From Candidatus Obscuribacterales bacterium (GTDB lineage: Bacteria; Cyanobacteriota; Vampirovibrionia; Obscuribacterales; Obscuribacteraceae): DNA of 64,000 nucleotides. The stretch spans positions 18,569 to 82,568 of the forward strand of contig JAKFVU010000027.1 in the NCBI GenBank assembly GCA_021732025.1, in the 5' to 3' direction. The position numbers were made by a program, and so were the translations under genes. Under the pieces are notes generated by a model that was not told the DNA's origin, made no database searches, and saw only the letters and a list, made by a program, of their open reading frames with translations. Below, piece by piece: positions 35,103 to 43,131 of the stretch (positions within the stretch are counted from its first letter, which is position 1; each line of letters opens with the position of its first letter).

Positions 35103-35387
35103 TTAGGAAATTACAGGCTGTGTTAAGCCGGTAATTATTGGTACACCCATATCAGCTGTGAAGTCTTCACGAGCAAAAGACTTCTCTTCAATAGAACTGA
35201 TTGTCGCTTCTAAGCCAGCAATGGCAGCGAAGACGTTGGCAGTCTCTAAAGGTGTCTGATTAGTGTTGGTGTGCTGACAGCGGCTAAGAATTTCTTTGAG
35301 CTCAGTCAGGGCAGTTTTTACTATAGAGCAGTTTGGCGCGGGCATCAGTGGTTCTCTTCTAGAAGGGTGATTCCCTTGGGTTGCCAT
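35103..35387 (-). CDS. Small helical protein, unknown function
   Basis: About 94 aa if the ATG at 35387 is used; the ATG at 35345 is equally possible, and the frame is open to 35465 with a hydrophobic N-terminal stretch. It is helical and Thr/Ala/Glu-rich (TALTELKEILSRCQ). No family recognised. It is convergent with murG, 17 bp from its stop. Coding status rests on the length and sensible composition only. Confidence 0.45.
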   Translation of the reverse strand: MATQGNHPSRREPLMPAPNCSIVKTALTELKEILSRCQHTNTNQTPLETANVFAAIAGLEATISSIEEKSFAREDFTADMGVPIITGLTQPVIS

Positions 35388-35597
35388 TATCTTGACCGAG
35401 TGTAGCATAGGCTTGAAAAGAAGCAGATAGAGCAAAAGGGCAAAAGAAGTTAAATTTGTAGTCAAGTAGTTATATCGTTTAATTAACCTCAGCCCTAGTG
35501 GCGTCGGTGGGCTGTCTCGGTGGATTTTTCTTGCGACAGAACCGGTTATGATCTATTTAAGCGATCGTTACTGTTTAAGCAAAGTTGTTGAGACTAC

Positions 35598-36269
35598 ATG
35601 CCTTTTCTTTTCCTACTAACTGTTCTACTGCTGTTCTTCTGCTTCTTTGCCGCGTTCACTTTTTTCTGCGTGCTGGCTTGGCTTGTCTACAAATATTTTC
35701 GCGATCGCAAAAGAGCTCGCATTATTCGCTTGCGTGTTTATCAGAAGCGACTAAAGGCGGTAGTAGCTGAATTGCTTAAGCAGATCAATGAGCTAGATCA
35801 AATCAGTAAGTATTCGGGTTTGGACCGTGATCAAGTGTGGTCAAAGAAGTACGACGATACCTTGAAAAAATTGCTATCAGCTAACGATAAGTTGGCGGAT
35901 GCTCAATCATTTGTTGACATGAAAGAGCTAAATGCAGGCCAGGAGTCACTGTTGTATGTTGTACGAACAATACATGTGGTCAACTACCGTATGCGCGAGA
36001 TGACGCCAAATGAAAACTTCGATGACCTCAATTTTAGTAGTGAAGAAATACAGTTTGAAACAACGGTAAAAGATGCTGACGCTCGCGCGAGTGCCGCTAA
36101 GGTCGAGTCAATTCGGGATGGCAAAATTGCGGGTACTGACGATAAGGTTGAGCAGTCGAAAGAGTCGCCAAAGAAAGTTGATGATGGAGTTATTGACGGT
36201 GGCTCAAATGCGCATGATGACCCGGGTTCAATAATTTATCTAAAAAAACGGGAACAAAAAGGGCAGTGA
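35598..36269 (+). CDS. Single-pass membrane protein with coiled-coil domain
   Basis: 223 aa. A strongly hydrophobic Phe/Leu-rich N-terminal helix (PFLFLLTVLLLFFCFFAAFTFFCVL) and a basic stop sequence (YKYFRDRKRAR) place the rest in the cytoplasm. Residues about 40-130 are charged and helical. The last 90 are acidic, Ser/Asp-rich and likely disordered. No family recognised. It stands alone between murG and the Ala/Glu repeat protein. Confidence 0.62.
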   Translation: MPFLFLLTVLLLFFCFFAAFTFFCVLAWLVYKYFRDRKRARIIRLRVYQKRLKAVVAELLKQINELDQISKYSGLDRDQVWSKKYDDTLKKLLSANDKLADAQSFVDMKELNAGQESLLYVVRTIHVVNYRMREMTPNENFDDLNFSSEEIQFETTVKDADARASAAKVESIRDGKIAGTDDKVEQSKESPKKVDDGVIDGGSNAHDDPGSIIYLKKREQKGQ

Positions 36270-36749
36270 TTTTTTTGAGTCTTCCTTGCTTTTGCCTTGC
36301 GCTTTCTTCGGATCTACTTAGCATCTACTCAGTATCTACTTTGTGTCCACTTTGGCAATTTGGCGCCACCATTTCTGGTGCGAAATTTCGGGCCAAAAGT
36401 TTTAACAAAAAAACTTCCTGACAACCCTGCGAAATGTGGTGAGATCTGTAAGAATAGAAGAGTAAGGTTCAACACTCTAGTAATTCGTTTGCCGGGGCGT
36501 GATTCAACGCCAATCTGGGCGAATGCTTTGCTTTAGGAAAGAACGACTACTTAGTGTGATCGATGGCTCTGGGCACCATGCCTTGAGCTAGATTAGCTAC
36601 ATGCTTAGAACACTGGTTTCTAAGCGCGTCTCCGCACGCGAAAAACACTGAGGTTGGATCTGACAATGCGCCGTCGTTTACGAACGGCCGAAATGAGAGA
36701 GAGGTAAATCGATGTAGAGATGCATCGATACTTGAAGGGGAGAGAGACA
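36270..36749. other. Intergenic region with short repeats and an upstream hairpin
   Basis: About 480 bp without a convincing gene. ATCTACT recurs three times within 36309-36341. Near the next gene ATCGATG (36708-36714) pairs with CATCGAT (36723-36729) across 8 nt, 21 bp before its start codon. No known RNA family was recognised. The promoter of the repeat protein must lie here. Confidence 0.4.
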
Positions 36750-37478
36750 ATGAGTAAGAAAAAACACGGCCTAAGCAAAGCAGCTGAACCAGTAGTCGAA
36801 ACAGAAACAGAAATTTCCAGTGTCACCATCGTGCCAGAAGAAACAGCAGAGGCCGCTGAGGCTGTAGCAGAAGACACTAGCGAAAGCTGCGAAGCAAAAG
36901 CAGAAGCAGCAGAAGTAGCAGAATGTGCAGCTGAGGCTGAAGAAGCAAAAACTTGTGAACCATGTGAAGAAGCTGCACCAGAAGCGGCAGCTGAAGAAGT
37001 AGCAGAAGCTGAAGAAGCCAAAGAAGAAGAAGCTAAAGAAGAAGCTGCACCAGAAGCAGCAGCTGAAGAAGTAGCAGAAGCTGAAGAAGCCAAAGAAGAA
37101 GAGGCTAAAGAAGAAGAACCAGAAGCCGCAGCTGAAGAAGTAGCAGAAGCTGAAGAAGCCAAAGAAGAAGAGGCTAAAGAAGAAGAACCAGAAGCAGCAG
37201 CTGAAGAAGTAGCAGAAGCTGAGGAAGCCAAAGAAGAAGAGGCTAAAGAAGAAGAAGCACCAGAAGCTGAAGCTGAAGAAGTAGCAGAAGCTGAGGAAGC
37301 CAAAGAAGAAGAGCCTGCAGAAGAAGAAGTGGTAGCTGAGGCTACCGAAGAAGCAGCTGAGGATGCGGCGGCTGAAGAAGAGCCAGCGGCCGAAGAAGAA
37401 GAAGCTCAGGCAGAGTCAGCAGAAGTCGAGGAAGAAAAGCCTCCATCTGAAGACAAAGAAGAGCAACAAGCTGCTTAA
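36750..37478 (+). CDS. Acidic Ala/Glu tandem-repeat protein
   Basis: 242 aa from the ATG at 36750 (GGGGAGAGAG upstream). After MSKKKHGLSKAAEP the protein is almost only Ala and Glu with some Lys, Val and Pro. Five near-identical 23-24-residue units (PEAAAEEVAEAEEAKEEEAKEE type) occupy residues 77-193. Three or four Cys lie in the N-terminal third. No signal peptide. It should be a very acidic, helical or disordered cytoplasmic protein; nucleic-acid- or histone-like binding, seen for Lys/Ala-rich proteins, does not fit its charge. A strong terminator follows directly, so it is a well-defined single gene. Confidence 0.72.
   Translation: MSKKKHGLSKAAEPVVETETEISSVTIVPEETAEAAEAVAEDTSESCEAKAEAAEVAECAAEAEEAKTCEPCEEAAPEAAAEEVAEAEEAKEEEAKEEAAPEAAAEEVAEAEEAKEEEAKEEEPEAAAEEVAEAEEAKEEEAKEEEPEAAAEEVAEAEEAKEEEAKEEEAPEAEAEEVAEAEEAKEEEPAEEEVVAEATEEAAEDAAAEEEPAAEEEEAQAESAEVEEEKPPSEDKEEQQAA
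36978..37328 (+). repeat. Five tandem 69-72-bp coding repeats
   Basis: Units of 24, 23, 23, 24 and 23 codons within the Ala/Glu protein. Units 2-4 are nearly identical in DNA as well as protein, which points to recent expansion; such arrays often differ in copy number between strains. Confidence 0.85.
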
Positions 37479-37483
37479 ACAGA

Positions 37484-37510
37484 AAGCGAGAGGCCCAGCC
37501 TCTCGCTTTT
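37484..37510 (+). terminator. Strong intrinsic terminator
   Basis: AAGCGAGAGGC (37484-37494) pairs perfectly with GCCTCTCGCTT (37498-37508) across a CCA loop and runs into TTTTC. It begins 6 bp after the stop of the Ala/Glu repeat protein. The same hairpin may serve the minus-strand gene ending at 37527 because A residues precede it. Confidence 0.92.
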
Positions 37511-37526
37511 CTCTTAGAGAGCGATT

Positions 37527-38126
37527 CTATTGCAGGTTATCTGGACCGATCAGTTGCAGGTTATCTGGACCGATCAGTTGCAGGTTATCTGGACCGACCA
37601 GTTGGTTTTTTCGAACTTTGAATTTGGCTAGCCGTTTTAGTGTTGGTAGGCTTGCCCCGTCGCCACTGCGGTGACCAAGAAGGTCAAGAGTGATTGTGCC
37701 TTTGCTTATTTTCAAGCTATTGGCTCGAGAGCGGTCTCCCAGTGAACGATCGCCAATTAGTTGCGCTCCCTTTTCACTGGCGACAAAGACTAGCAGATAG
37801 GTGAAATAGCCAGATCCACCTGAGTTGTAGACAAAGATTGCCGCACCGTCATTGATACCATCTCCGTTTAAATCACCGATGGCGGTTTTGACAAGCTCAC
37901 CAGTGCAGCCATTCCATTCGGCCTTACCGGCTTTGAATTGAACCGTTTCGCTGCCGGCCTCCGAAACTGTCGGTACATTGCAAAGACCATTGAGCAGCGA
38001 AGCTTCGCTAATTGGCGCGATGGCTTGTTCACCTTTGCTTGGTAGCGTGACAATTGCTAGGGTGCTAACGGCCGCGCATATGGCCACTGCGCATGAAAAA
38101 CTCAACTTTCCAAATGTTGTTTTCAT
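37527..38126 (-). CDS. Exported or anchored protein with C-terminal octapeptide repeats
   Basis: 199 aa from the ATG at 38126. A longer frame to 38369 would run over the gcvT start, so the shorter form is preferred. The N-terminus (FGKLSFSCAVAICAAVSTLAIV) is a signal peptide or anchor. The centre has an FG-GAP/dockerin-like acidic turn (GDLNGDGINDGAAIFVYNSGGSGY), which often binds calcium. It ends with three copies of an octapeptide close to LIGPDNLQ made by a 24-bp DNA repeat. Common hypothetical family; function unknown. It is divergent from gcvT. Confidence 0.68.
   Translation of the reverse strand: MKTTFGKLSFSCAVAICAAVSTLAIVTLPSKGEQAIAPISEASLLNGLCNVPTVSEAGSETVQFKAGKAEWNGCTGELVKTAIGDLNGDGINDGAAIFVYNSGGSGYFTYLLVFVASEKGAQLIGDRSLGDRSRANSLKISKGTITLDLLGHRSGDGASLPTLKRLAKFKVRKNQLVGPDNLQLIGPDNLQLIGPDNLQ
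37530..37601 (-). repeat. Three 24-bp tandem repeats at the 3' end of a gene
   Basis: Three head-to-tail 24-bp copies, identical except for one base in the third, directly before the TAG stop. They encode (V/I)GPDNLQL repeats. Confidence 0.9.
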
Positions 38127-38244
38127 CTGCTCTTTACATTCTCTTAAGGCATTAACTTCTTCCGAGTCTACATGCAGGGTCTGGGCGGTGGTATCTTTAT
38201 CTCCCACTTCATAGTCTGAGAGTAGTACCTTCCGAGAGGTTGTC

Positions 38245-39348
38245 ATGGCGACGTCCACCCTGAGAGAAACCCCGCTAGCTTCGGCACACCGCAAGCTATC
38301 AGCCAAGATGGTCGATTTTGCTGGCTGGAACATGCCAGTGCAATATAAAAGTATCATCGCTGAGCACATGGCAACACGCGAAAAGATTGGCCTTTTCGAT
38401 GTTTCTCACATGGGCGAATTTCTCGTTACCGGTGCCGGCGCTCATGACTTCATTCAATACATTATTGCCAACGATCTCAATCGACTGGCCACTGCTGACC
38501 GCGCCCTTTACTCTCAGCTTTGCTACGAAGATGGCGGCACGGTTGATGACTTGATTGTCTATCGCCGCAAAGAAGATTTTCTCTTGGTGGTCAATGCTTC
38601 AAACATTGATAAAGACTGGGAATGGATTAGCAGTCACGCGTCAAAATTCGATGTTAAATTGACCAATATTTCGGATCAGCTTGGATTGCTTGCTCTGCAA
38701 GGGCCTCAGGCCGTGCCGCTTTTAAGCGAAATTGTTGGGGAGTGGGTTAGTCAGTTGCCATCCTTTGGCTACGGCGAAGCCACTATCGATGGCACGAGCT
38801 TTAGCTTCGGTCGCACCGGTTATACAGGAGAAGACGGTTTCGAGATTTTTGTACCAACCGCTAAAGCCGAGTGGCTCTGGAATCTTTTGCTAGAGCGTGG
38901 CCAGGCAAAGGGCATTGAAGCATGCGGCCTAGGCGCACGCGATACTCTGCGCTTAGAGGCAGGGTTGCCTTTGTACGGTCATGAGCTTGAGCGCGATATT
39001 AGCCCTATCGAATCAGGATTGGGCTGGAGCGTAAAGCCAGACAAAGGTGATTTCATTGGTCGCGAAGTTCTTGCTAAACAGAAAGCCGGCGGCTTAGAGC
39101 GACAAATTGTTTGCCTAAAGGGAACTGGTAAAGCAGCCCCTCGTCAAGGCTATAGTGTTTTTCATGGTGACAAAGAAGTCGGGAAGGTCACTAGTGGTGC
39201 CCCCGGTGTGTTTGTCGGTTATCCACTGGCCTTCGCTCTTGTATCGATGCCAGTAACTAAAGTTGGTACCGAACTGACAATTGGCATTCGCGATACCAAA
39301 GTGCCCGCCACTGTAGTTAATCGTCCATGGTACAAACGTAAAAAGTAG
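38245..39348 (+). CDS. gcvT: Glycine cleavage system T protein (aminomethyltransferase)
   Basis: 367 aa, usual size. Recognised by the N-terminal PLASAHRKL, FAGWNMPVQY and the FDVSHMGEF segment, the folate site region (LEAGLPLYGHEL) and the C-terminal VTSGAPG and TVVNRPWYKR. It transfers the methylene group from the aminomethyl-lipoyl H protein to tetrahydrofolate, releasing ammonia. GAGG precedes the ATG by about 5 bp. gcvH lies 2.7 kb downstream; gcvP is not in the window. Confidence 0.96.
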   Translation: MATSTLRETPLASAHRKLSAKMVDFAGWNMPVQYKSIIAEHMATREKIGLFDVSHMGEFLVTGAGAHDFIQYIIANDLNRLATADRALYSQLCYEDGGTVDDLIVYRRKEDFLLVVNASNIDKDWEWISSHASKFDVKLTNISDQLGLLALQGPQAVPLLSEIVGEWVSQLPSFGYGEATIDGTSFSFGRTGYTGEDGFEIFVPTAKAEWLWNLLLERGQAKGIEACGLGARDTLRLEAGLPLYGHELERDISPIESGLGWSVKPDKGDFIGREVLAKQKAGGLERQIVCLKGTGKAAPRQGYSVFHGDKEVGKVTSGAPGVFVGYPLAFALVSMPVTKVGTELTIGIRDTKVPATVVNRPWYKRKK

Positions 39349-39379
39349 TCTGCGCTGAACAATTTGAGAGACCACAATC

Positions 39380-39856
39380 TTGACTGATGAGAGCTCTACA
39401 TTTTTAGTTATTTGCCTGCTAGCAGGTGGTGTCGTGTCGGTTGTGGCCTTGTTTATCCTTTCGGGAATAAGCAAGAGACCGGGCCACTCTGGACGCATTC
39501 CACCTGCTCGTAGCTTTTATCTTGAGCAAGAAGAAGCGATGGCCCGAGTGCGCGCAATTTTGCAAGAGCAATTGATTGGTTGCAGATGGCGCATCACATA
39601 CGACCGTGCTGGTGAAGGGCGGCTTCAAGCTCGTGTTTATGGCACGCCAACCGGGTCAACGGGCAAGCAGCCCGTGGACATTTTACTCAATATGCTTTTT
39701 CACAAACTTGATGCTAGTACCACTGAGCTTGAGTGGAGCTACGTGGTTATGAGTGGTAAACCTGAAGATGCAGATTTGCTAGTCAACGAAAGTAATCGTT
39801 GTTTTCTTGAAAGTCTCTCCTTGCCACCAATTGAAAATCCAGCAGCGACAACCTAG
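39380..39856 (+). CDS. Small membrane-anchored protein, unknown function
   Basis: 158 aa from a TTG at 39380 (weak ribosome site). An N-terminal helix (FLVICLLAGGVVSVVALFILSGI) is followed by a soluble domain of about 110 residues (RVRAILQEQLIGCRWRITYDRAGEGRLQARVYG...) that reads as alternating helix and strand. It sits 31 bp after gcvT, so it may share its transcript. No family recognised. Confidence 0.6.
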   Translation: MTDESSTFLVICLLAGGVVSVVALFILSGISKRPGHSGRIPPARSFYLEQEEAMARVRAILQEQLIGCRWRITYDRAGEGRLQARVYGTPTGSTGKQPVDILLNMLFHKLDASTTELEWSYVVMSGKPEDADLLVNESNRCFLESLSLPPIENPAATT

Positions 39857-39859
39857 CAA

Positions 39860-41863
39860 TTATTTATCGCCGTAAATTTGGGCATTCTCGTGTTGCTCTA
39901 CAACTTTTAGGAAGGGATCATCCTTTCCGCTTATTGCCAGCACATAACAGCCGCCCGGAAATTCTCCGGTGTTAGCAACTTTGCTACAAATTTCTTGTGC
40001 AGCGAGGCTACGCTTGTCGCCTGAGAATGTTCCGGGATCTATTCGGAGACGTAAGAGTAAGAGAAACATGCGATCAGATTTTTCGTATTGCATTGTTTTT
40101 TCAATTAGATATGCAGCGCGAATTTCTTTAAACTGACTAACTGTTTGCACGATCTTTTCTATCTCTTCTGGCTTGGCCGTGTGGGCAATTAGATCGTCAC
40201 TTAGACTGACAGAGTCTCTCTCGGCCCGGTATAGACGATCTTCTTCGTAATAGCCGATCAATACCTTCTCATACTGTTCGCTTTTTTCTACGTTGTTTTT
40301 TGATTGATAGTGATGCAGCAAAATTTGACATGCTTCAGTTCGGTAAGCTTTGCCAGCAGCAGCAGTAATTTCAAGAAGAGGTATGCCAGATTCATCTTCA
40401 TTGTTCAATAGCATGTAAGCGCCAAGGGTGAAGGCACTTACTGGTTCTTCTTTATTCTCATTTCTAATAGCTTCAAAGTAGGGCAGAGCTACTTCTATCC
40501 CTTCAGTAATCTCAATTCCGTTTGCTTGCTCAATTTTTTCTTCTAATGTGAGATTCTCGCCGTCTTCAAGCCTTTTGTTTATTTTCGCCAACTGTTCAGT
40601 GACCAGCTTTATTCTTTTGCCGCGAGCTGTCCACCATTCACCTTCTTGGGTTTGCCATTCAAGGTTGGCTATATCGAGTGCCTTTTGATAGTTGGTACCA
40701 AATATGGTTTCGGCTGCATTTTTCTCAATCTGTTTATTCAGTTCGAAGATCTCAATTAATTTTGCTGATTTCTCAGTGTTAGAGAGGCCGTCAAGTGCCT
40801 GTACTTGAGTGCTTGCGCGAATACGCTCGCTGAATGCGGGATGAGTATCGAAGGGCTGTGGTTTTTCTGTGAAAATACTCTCTATTGATTTGGTAAGTAA
40901 GTCTTTATCAGTTATTTCGCCGGCGATGGCGGCGGCTATTTTGTTGTAGATGTCTGGCGGTGCGCTGTCTTCAGCTGGATAGCTGCGGTAAATTTTTTCT
41001 AGCACAGTTGAGGTGATGATGTTCTCGCGAGCAGTGATAGCAAGAAAGCTTCTTGCATGTGCATCTGCACCGGCTATCTCAATGGCGAGCCTGTCTGCCT
41101 CTCTTTCTTGATGTCTAGCAATTACTTGAGTAAGTGTGAGAAATCGTGGTTGATACCAGTCAAGAAAACGCATCATAACAACAAGCAAGAATGATGAGTT
41201 AGCATCAAGTGCCGTCATGATTTGACTCCAACGAGTACGCATTGAATAAATCCAAGCACTGCGTTTTGAGTGATGGTTAGCTAGGTGGCCTAGTTCGTGA
41301 ACCAGCACCGATTGAAATTCTTGTTCCGTCAGTGCTAGCAAAAGACCAAGCCCAATAAAAACATAGTTTTCGTAAAAGCCAAATAAACCAAAACGTGGAT
41401 GCTGCACGACGCTGGCATTCATTTCTCTGGTAAGCATTATGTGGTCAACTTTAACGCCAGTTTTTTTAGACAAGCTATCTACAAACGTGAATAATTCAGG
41501 AAAATCTGCTCGGGTTAGTTTGTTACCGCGTGGCGGGTCAAAGCGCACCCAGAGGGCCTTTACATAGCAGCCGAAGGCAATACATGTGGCCGCAATGAGA
41601 GGCTTGAGACCAGCAATCAAACCGATTGAAATTTTTGTCGCCAGGAAAATTATTAGAACTATGACAAGGCCAAGCAAGATTGGCACGATGAACATGTAGA
41701 GATAGCCAATGAGAGCCCATAGAACGACTTTTAATCGATAGGCTCGCGGTGACTTTTTTGCCAACTCTTCTGCCCGTTTTACTCGAGTTAGAAATTCCTC
41801 CTCTTCTTTCGAGGATACTTCCTGTTCTGGCGGTTGTTCGTTCATTAAGGTCGAAGATGTCAT
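39860..41863 (-). CDS. M48-family membrane metalloprotease
   Basis: 667 aa. Two membrane helices (about 47-76 and 84-105) precede the catalytic domain, whose zinc site is VLVHELGHLANHH with H189, E190 and H193. The third ligand region is HQEREADRLAIEIAG. This places it with HtpX/Ste24-type M48 peptidases. Residues about 330-660 are an extra helical, TPR-like region (for example EVALPYFEAIRNENKEEPVSAF), as in BepA-type proteins, which could hold substrates. Probable role: quality control of membrane or envelope proteins. It sits between gcvT and gcvH on the other strand. Confidence 0.88.
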   Translation of the reverse strand: MTSSTLMNEQPPEQEVSSKEEEEFLTRVKRAEELAKKSPRAYRLKVVLWALIGYLYMFIVPILLGLVIVLIIFLATKISIGLIAGLKPLIAATCIAFGCYVKALWVRFDPPRGNKLTRADFPELFTFVDSLSKKTGVKVDHIMLTREMNASVVQHPRFGLFGFYENYVFIGLGLLLALTEQEFQSVLVHELGHLANHHSKRSAWIYSMRTRWSQIMTALDANSSFLLVVMMRFLDWYQPRFLTLTQVIARHQEREADRLAIEIAGADAHARSFLAITARENIITSTVLEKIYRSYPAEDSAPPDIYNKIAAAIAGEITDKDLLTKSIESIFTEKPQPFDTHPAFSERIRASTQVQALDGLSNTEKSAKLIEIFELNKQIEKNAAETIFGTNYQKALDIANLEWQTQEGEWWTARGKRIKLVTEQLAKINKRLEDGENLTLEEKIEQANGIEITEGIEVALPYFEAIRNENKEEPVSAFTLGAYMLLNNEDESGIPLLEITAAAGKAYRTEACQILLHHYQSKNNVEKSEQYEKVLIGYYEEDRLYRAERDSVSLSDDLIAHTAKPEEIEKIVQTVSQFKEIRAAYLIEKTMQYEKSDRMFLLLLRLRIDPGTFSGDKRSLAAQEICSKVANTGEFPGGCYVLAISGKDDPFLKVVEQHENAQIYGDK

Positions 41864-41977
41864 TGAGAACTTGCCTGTCGTTTGTTTTCAGTGCAAGTAT
41901 TGTGCCCGTTTCTTTTGGCGGAACTTCTAAGCCGCAGATTCCAAGAGCACTCTTTTAAGTTACATTCATGCATTAAG

Positions 41978-42021
41978 TTGAGCAAATGGGATGCCAACTC
42001 TATTACTCTTTAGAGAGTAAT
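41978..42021 (+). promoter_or_regulatory. gcvH promoter candidate and overlapping hairpin
   Basis: TTGAGC (41978-41983), 17 bp, TATTAC (42001-42006) is a 4/6 plus 4/6 promoter. ATTACTCT (42002-42009) and AGAGTAAT (42014-42021) form a perfect 8-bp inverted repeat with a TTAG loop that covers the -10 and start point, followed by TTTTG. It may be an operator or a weak attenuator. No glycine-riboswitch core is visible. Confidence 0.4.
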
Positions 42022-42050
42022 TTTGTCTCTAAGTACCAGGGAGAACCTTC

Positions 42051-42434
42051 ATGCTGAGTCATCCAGACGAGCTTAAGTACGTAAAAAGCCACGAGTTCGT
42101 GAGTGTCGAAGGCGATGTCGCTACAATCGGCATTACGGCTTTTGCTGCCGACCAGCTGGGCGATGTCACTTTTGTTGAATTGCCGAAAGTGGGCGAAAAG
42201 TTTAAAACCGAACAAAAGTTTGGCGTAATCGAATCGGTCAAGTCAGTTTCTGATTTGTTCATGCCTATTGCTGGCGAGATTACCGCAGTGAACGAGAATC
42301 TTAATTCTGAACCAGAGCTTGTCAACCTCGACACTTATAAAGGTGGCTGGATGATCAAAGTGAAAATCGAGAATGCCGCTGAAGTAGCCAGCCTTATGAG
42401 TGCTGAAGACTACAAGAAGTTCATCGTCGACTAG
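42051..42434 (+). CDS. gcvH: Glycine cleavage system H protein
   Basis: 127 aa, full length. The lipoylation motif is GVIESVKSVSDLF with lipoyl-lysine K64; the ITAFAADQLGDVTFVELP and GGWMIKVKI segments are typical. It carries the aminomethyl group between the P, T and L proteins. GGAG lies 8 bp before the ATG. It stands alone, apart from gcvT. Confidence 0.97.
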   Translation: MLSHPDELKYVKSHEFVSVEGDVATIGITAFAADQLGDVTFVELPKVGEKFKTEQKFGVIESVKSVSDLFMPIAGEITAVNENLNSEPELVNLDTYKGGWMIKVKIENAAEVASLMSAEDYKKFIVD

Positions 42435-42498
42435 TCGACTAAAGTTTGCTGCGCAGCAGAAATGCAGGCAGTCAATGACATTATGAGAAGCGGCAGAT

Positions 42499-43062
42499 CT
42501 ACTGATTTGTCGCTTCTTTTTGATTGGCATTTTCTACATTTGCATCTGGGCTCACAGCCTCAGGTTGTGACAATTGTCTGAGCTGATCTTGAGCTAGATC
42601 ATAAAACCGTGAGCCTGCAGAAATTTTGGCCAACTCTTGCACAGCCGTTTGATCGTTGCGGTCAGCATCAAGCTTGGTCATGGCATCTAAATATAGTGCT
42701 TGGTTCAGTAAGTCTTCGCTATTGTCAGCGCTAGTGCCGCCGAAAAATTCTGGTATGGGCGAACTGCGCAAAATGCCGATAGCCGCCTTGTAGTTGCCTT
42801 GCATGATGTTGGTCTTGGCCGAATGGGTGGTTAGTCCCTTGACAAAGCTAACCGTTAAACCAGCCATAGCGAAGAGCAAACCAAGGGCCAGCAGAATGTC
42901 GACGGCCATTGGATGTTTGTAGGTCTTTTGCTGAGGCTTGCCATTTTGACTGGCAACATCTGAAGAAGCATTTTCTTTGGCTTCAACTTCAGCCAAGAAT
43001 GAATCAGCGATCTTATCCATCGCGGAGACGTGGTCTTTTGTGTCGTTGGTTTCCGGGTCCAC
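42499..43062 (-). CDS. Single-pass membrane protein, unknown function
   Basis: 187 aa. A charged N-terminus of about 50 residues is followed by one hydrophobic helix (VDILLALGLLFAMAGLTVSFV). A C-terminal helical part with one TPR-like pair (NIMQGNYKAAIGILRSS) and an Asn/Gln/Ala-rich tail come after it. It lies 69 bp downstream of the HEAT-repeat gene on the same strand, so the two may work together. No family recognised. Confidence 0.6.
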   Translation of the reverse strand: MDPETNDTKDHVSAMDKIADSFLAEVEAKENASSDVASQNGKPQQKTYKHPMAVDILLALGLLFAMAGLTVSFVKGLTTHSAKTNIMQGNYKAAIGILRSSPIPEFFGGTSADNSEDLLNQALYLDAMTKLDADRNDQTAVQELAKISAGSRFYDLAQDQLRQLSQPEAVSPDANVENANQKEATNQ

Positions 43063-43131
43063 TATATGTGTTGCCTAGTTTTTAAGATGATCAGTTTCAA
43101 TCTTAGTATAGAAGCACTAATGATAGCCAAT

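Noticed and set aside
36620..37303. Minus-strand Ser/Ala-rich ORF
   Set aside because: Mirror image of the Ala/Glu repeat; GAA/GCA repeats read as Ser/Ala on the other strand.
41864..42050. Glycine riboswitch upstream of gcvH
   Set aside because: No tandem GGAGAG-type aptamer core is visible, only a simple inverted repeat.
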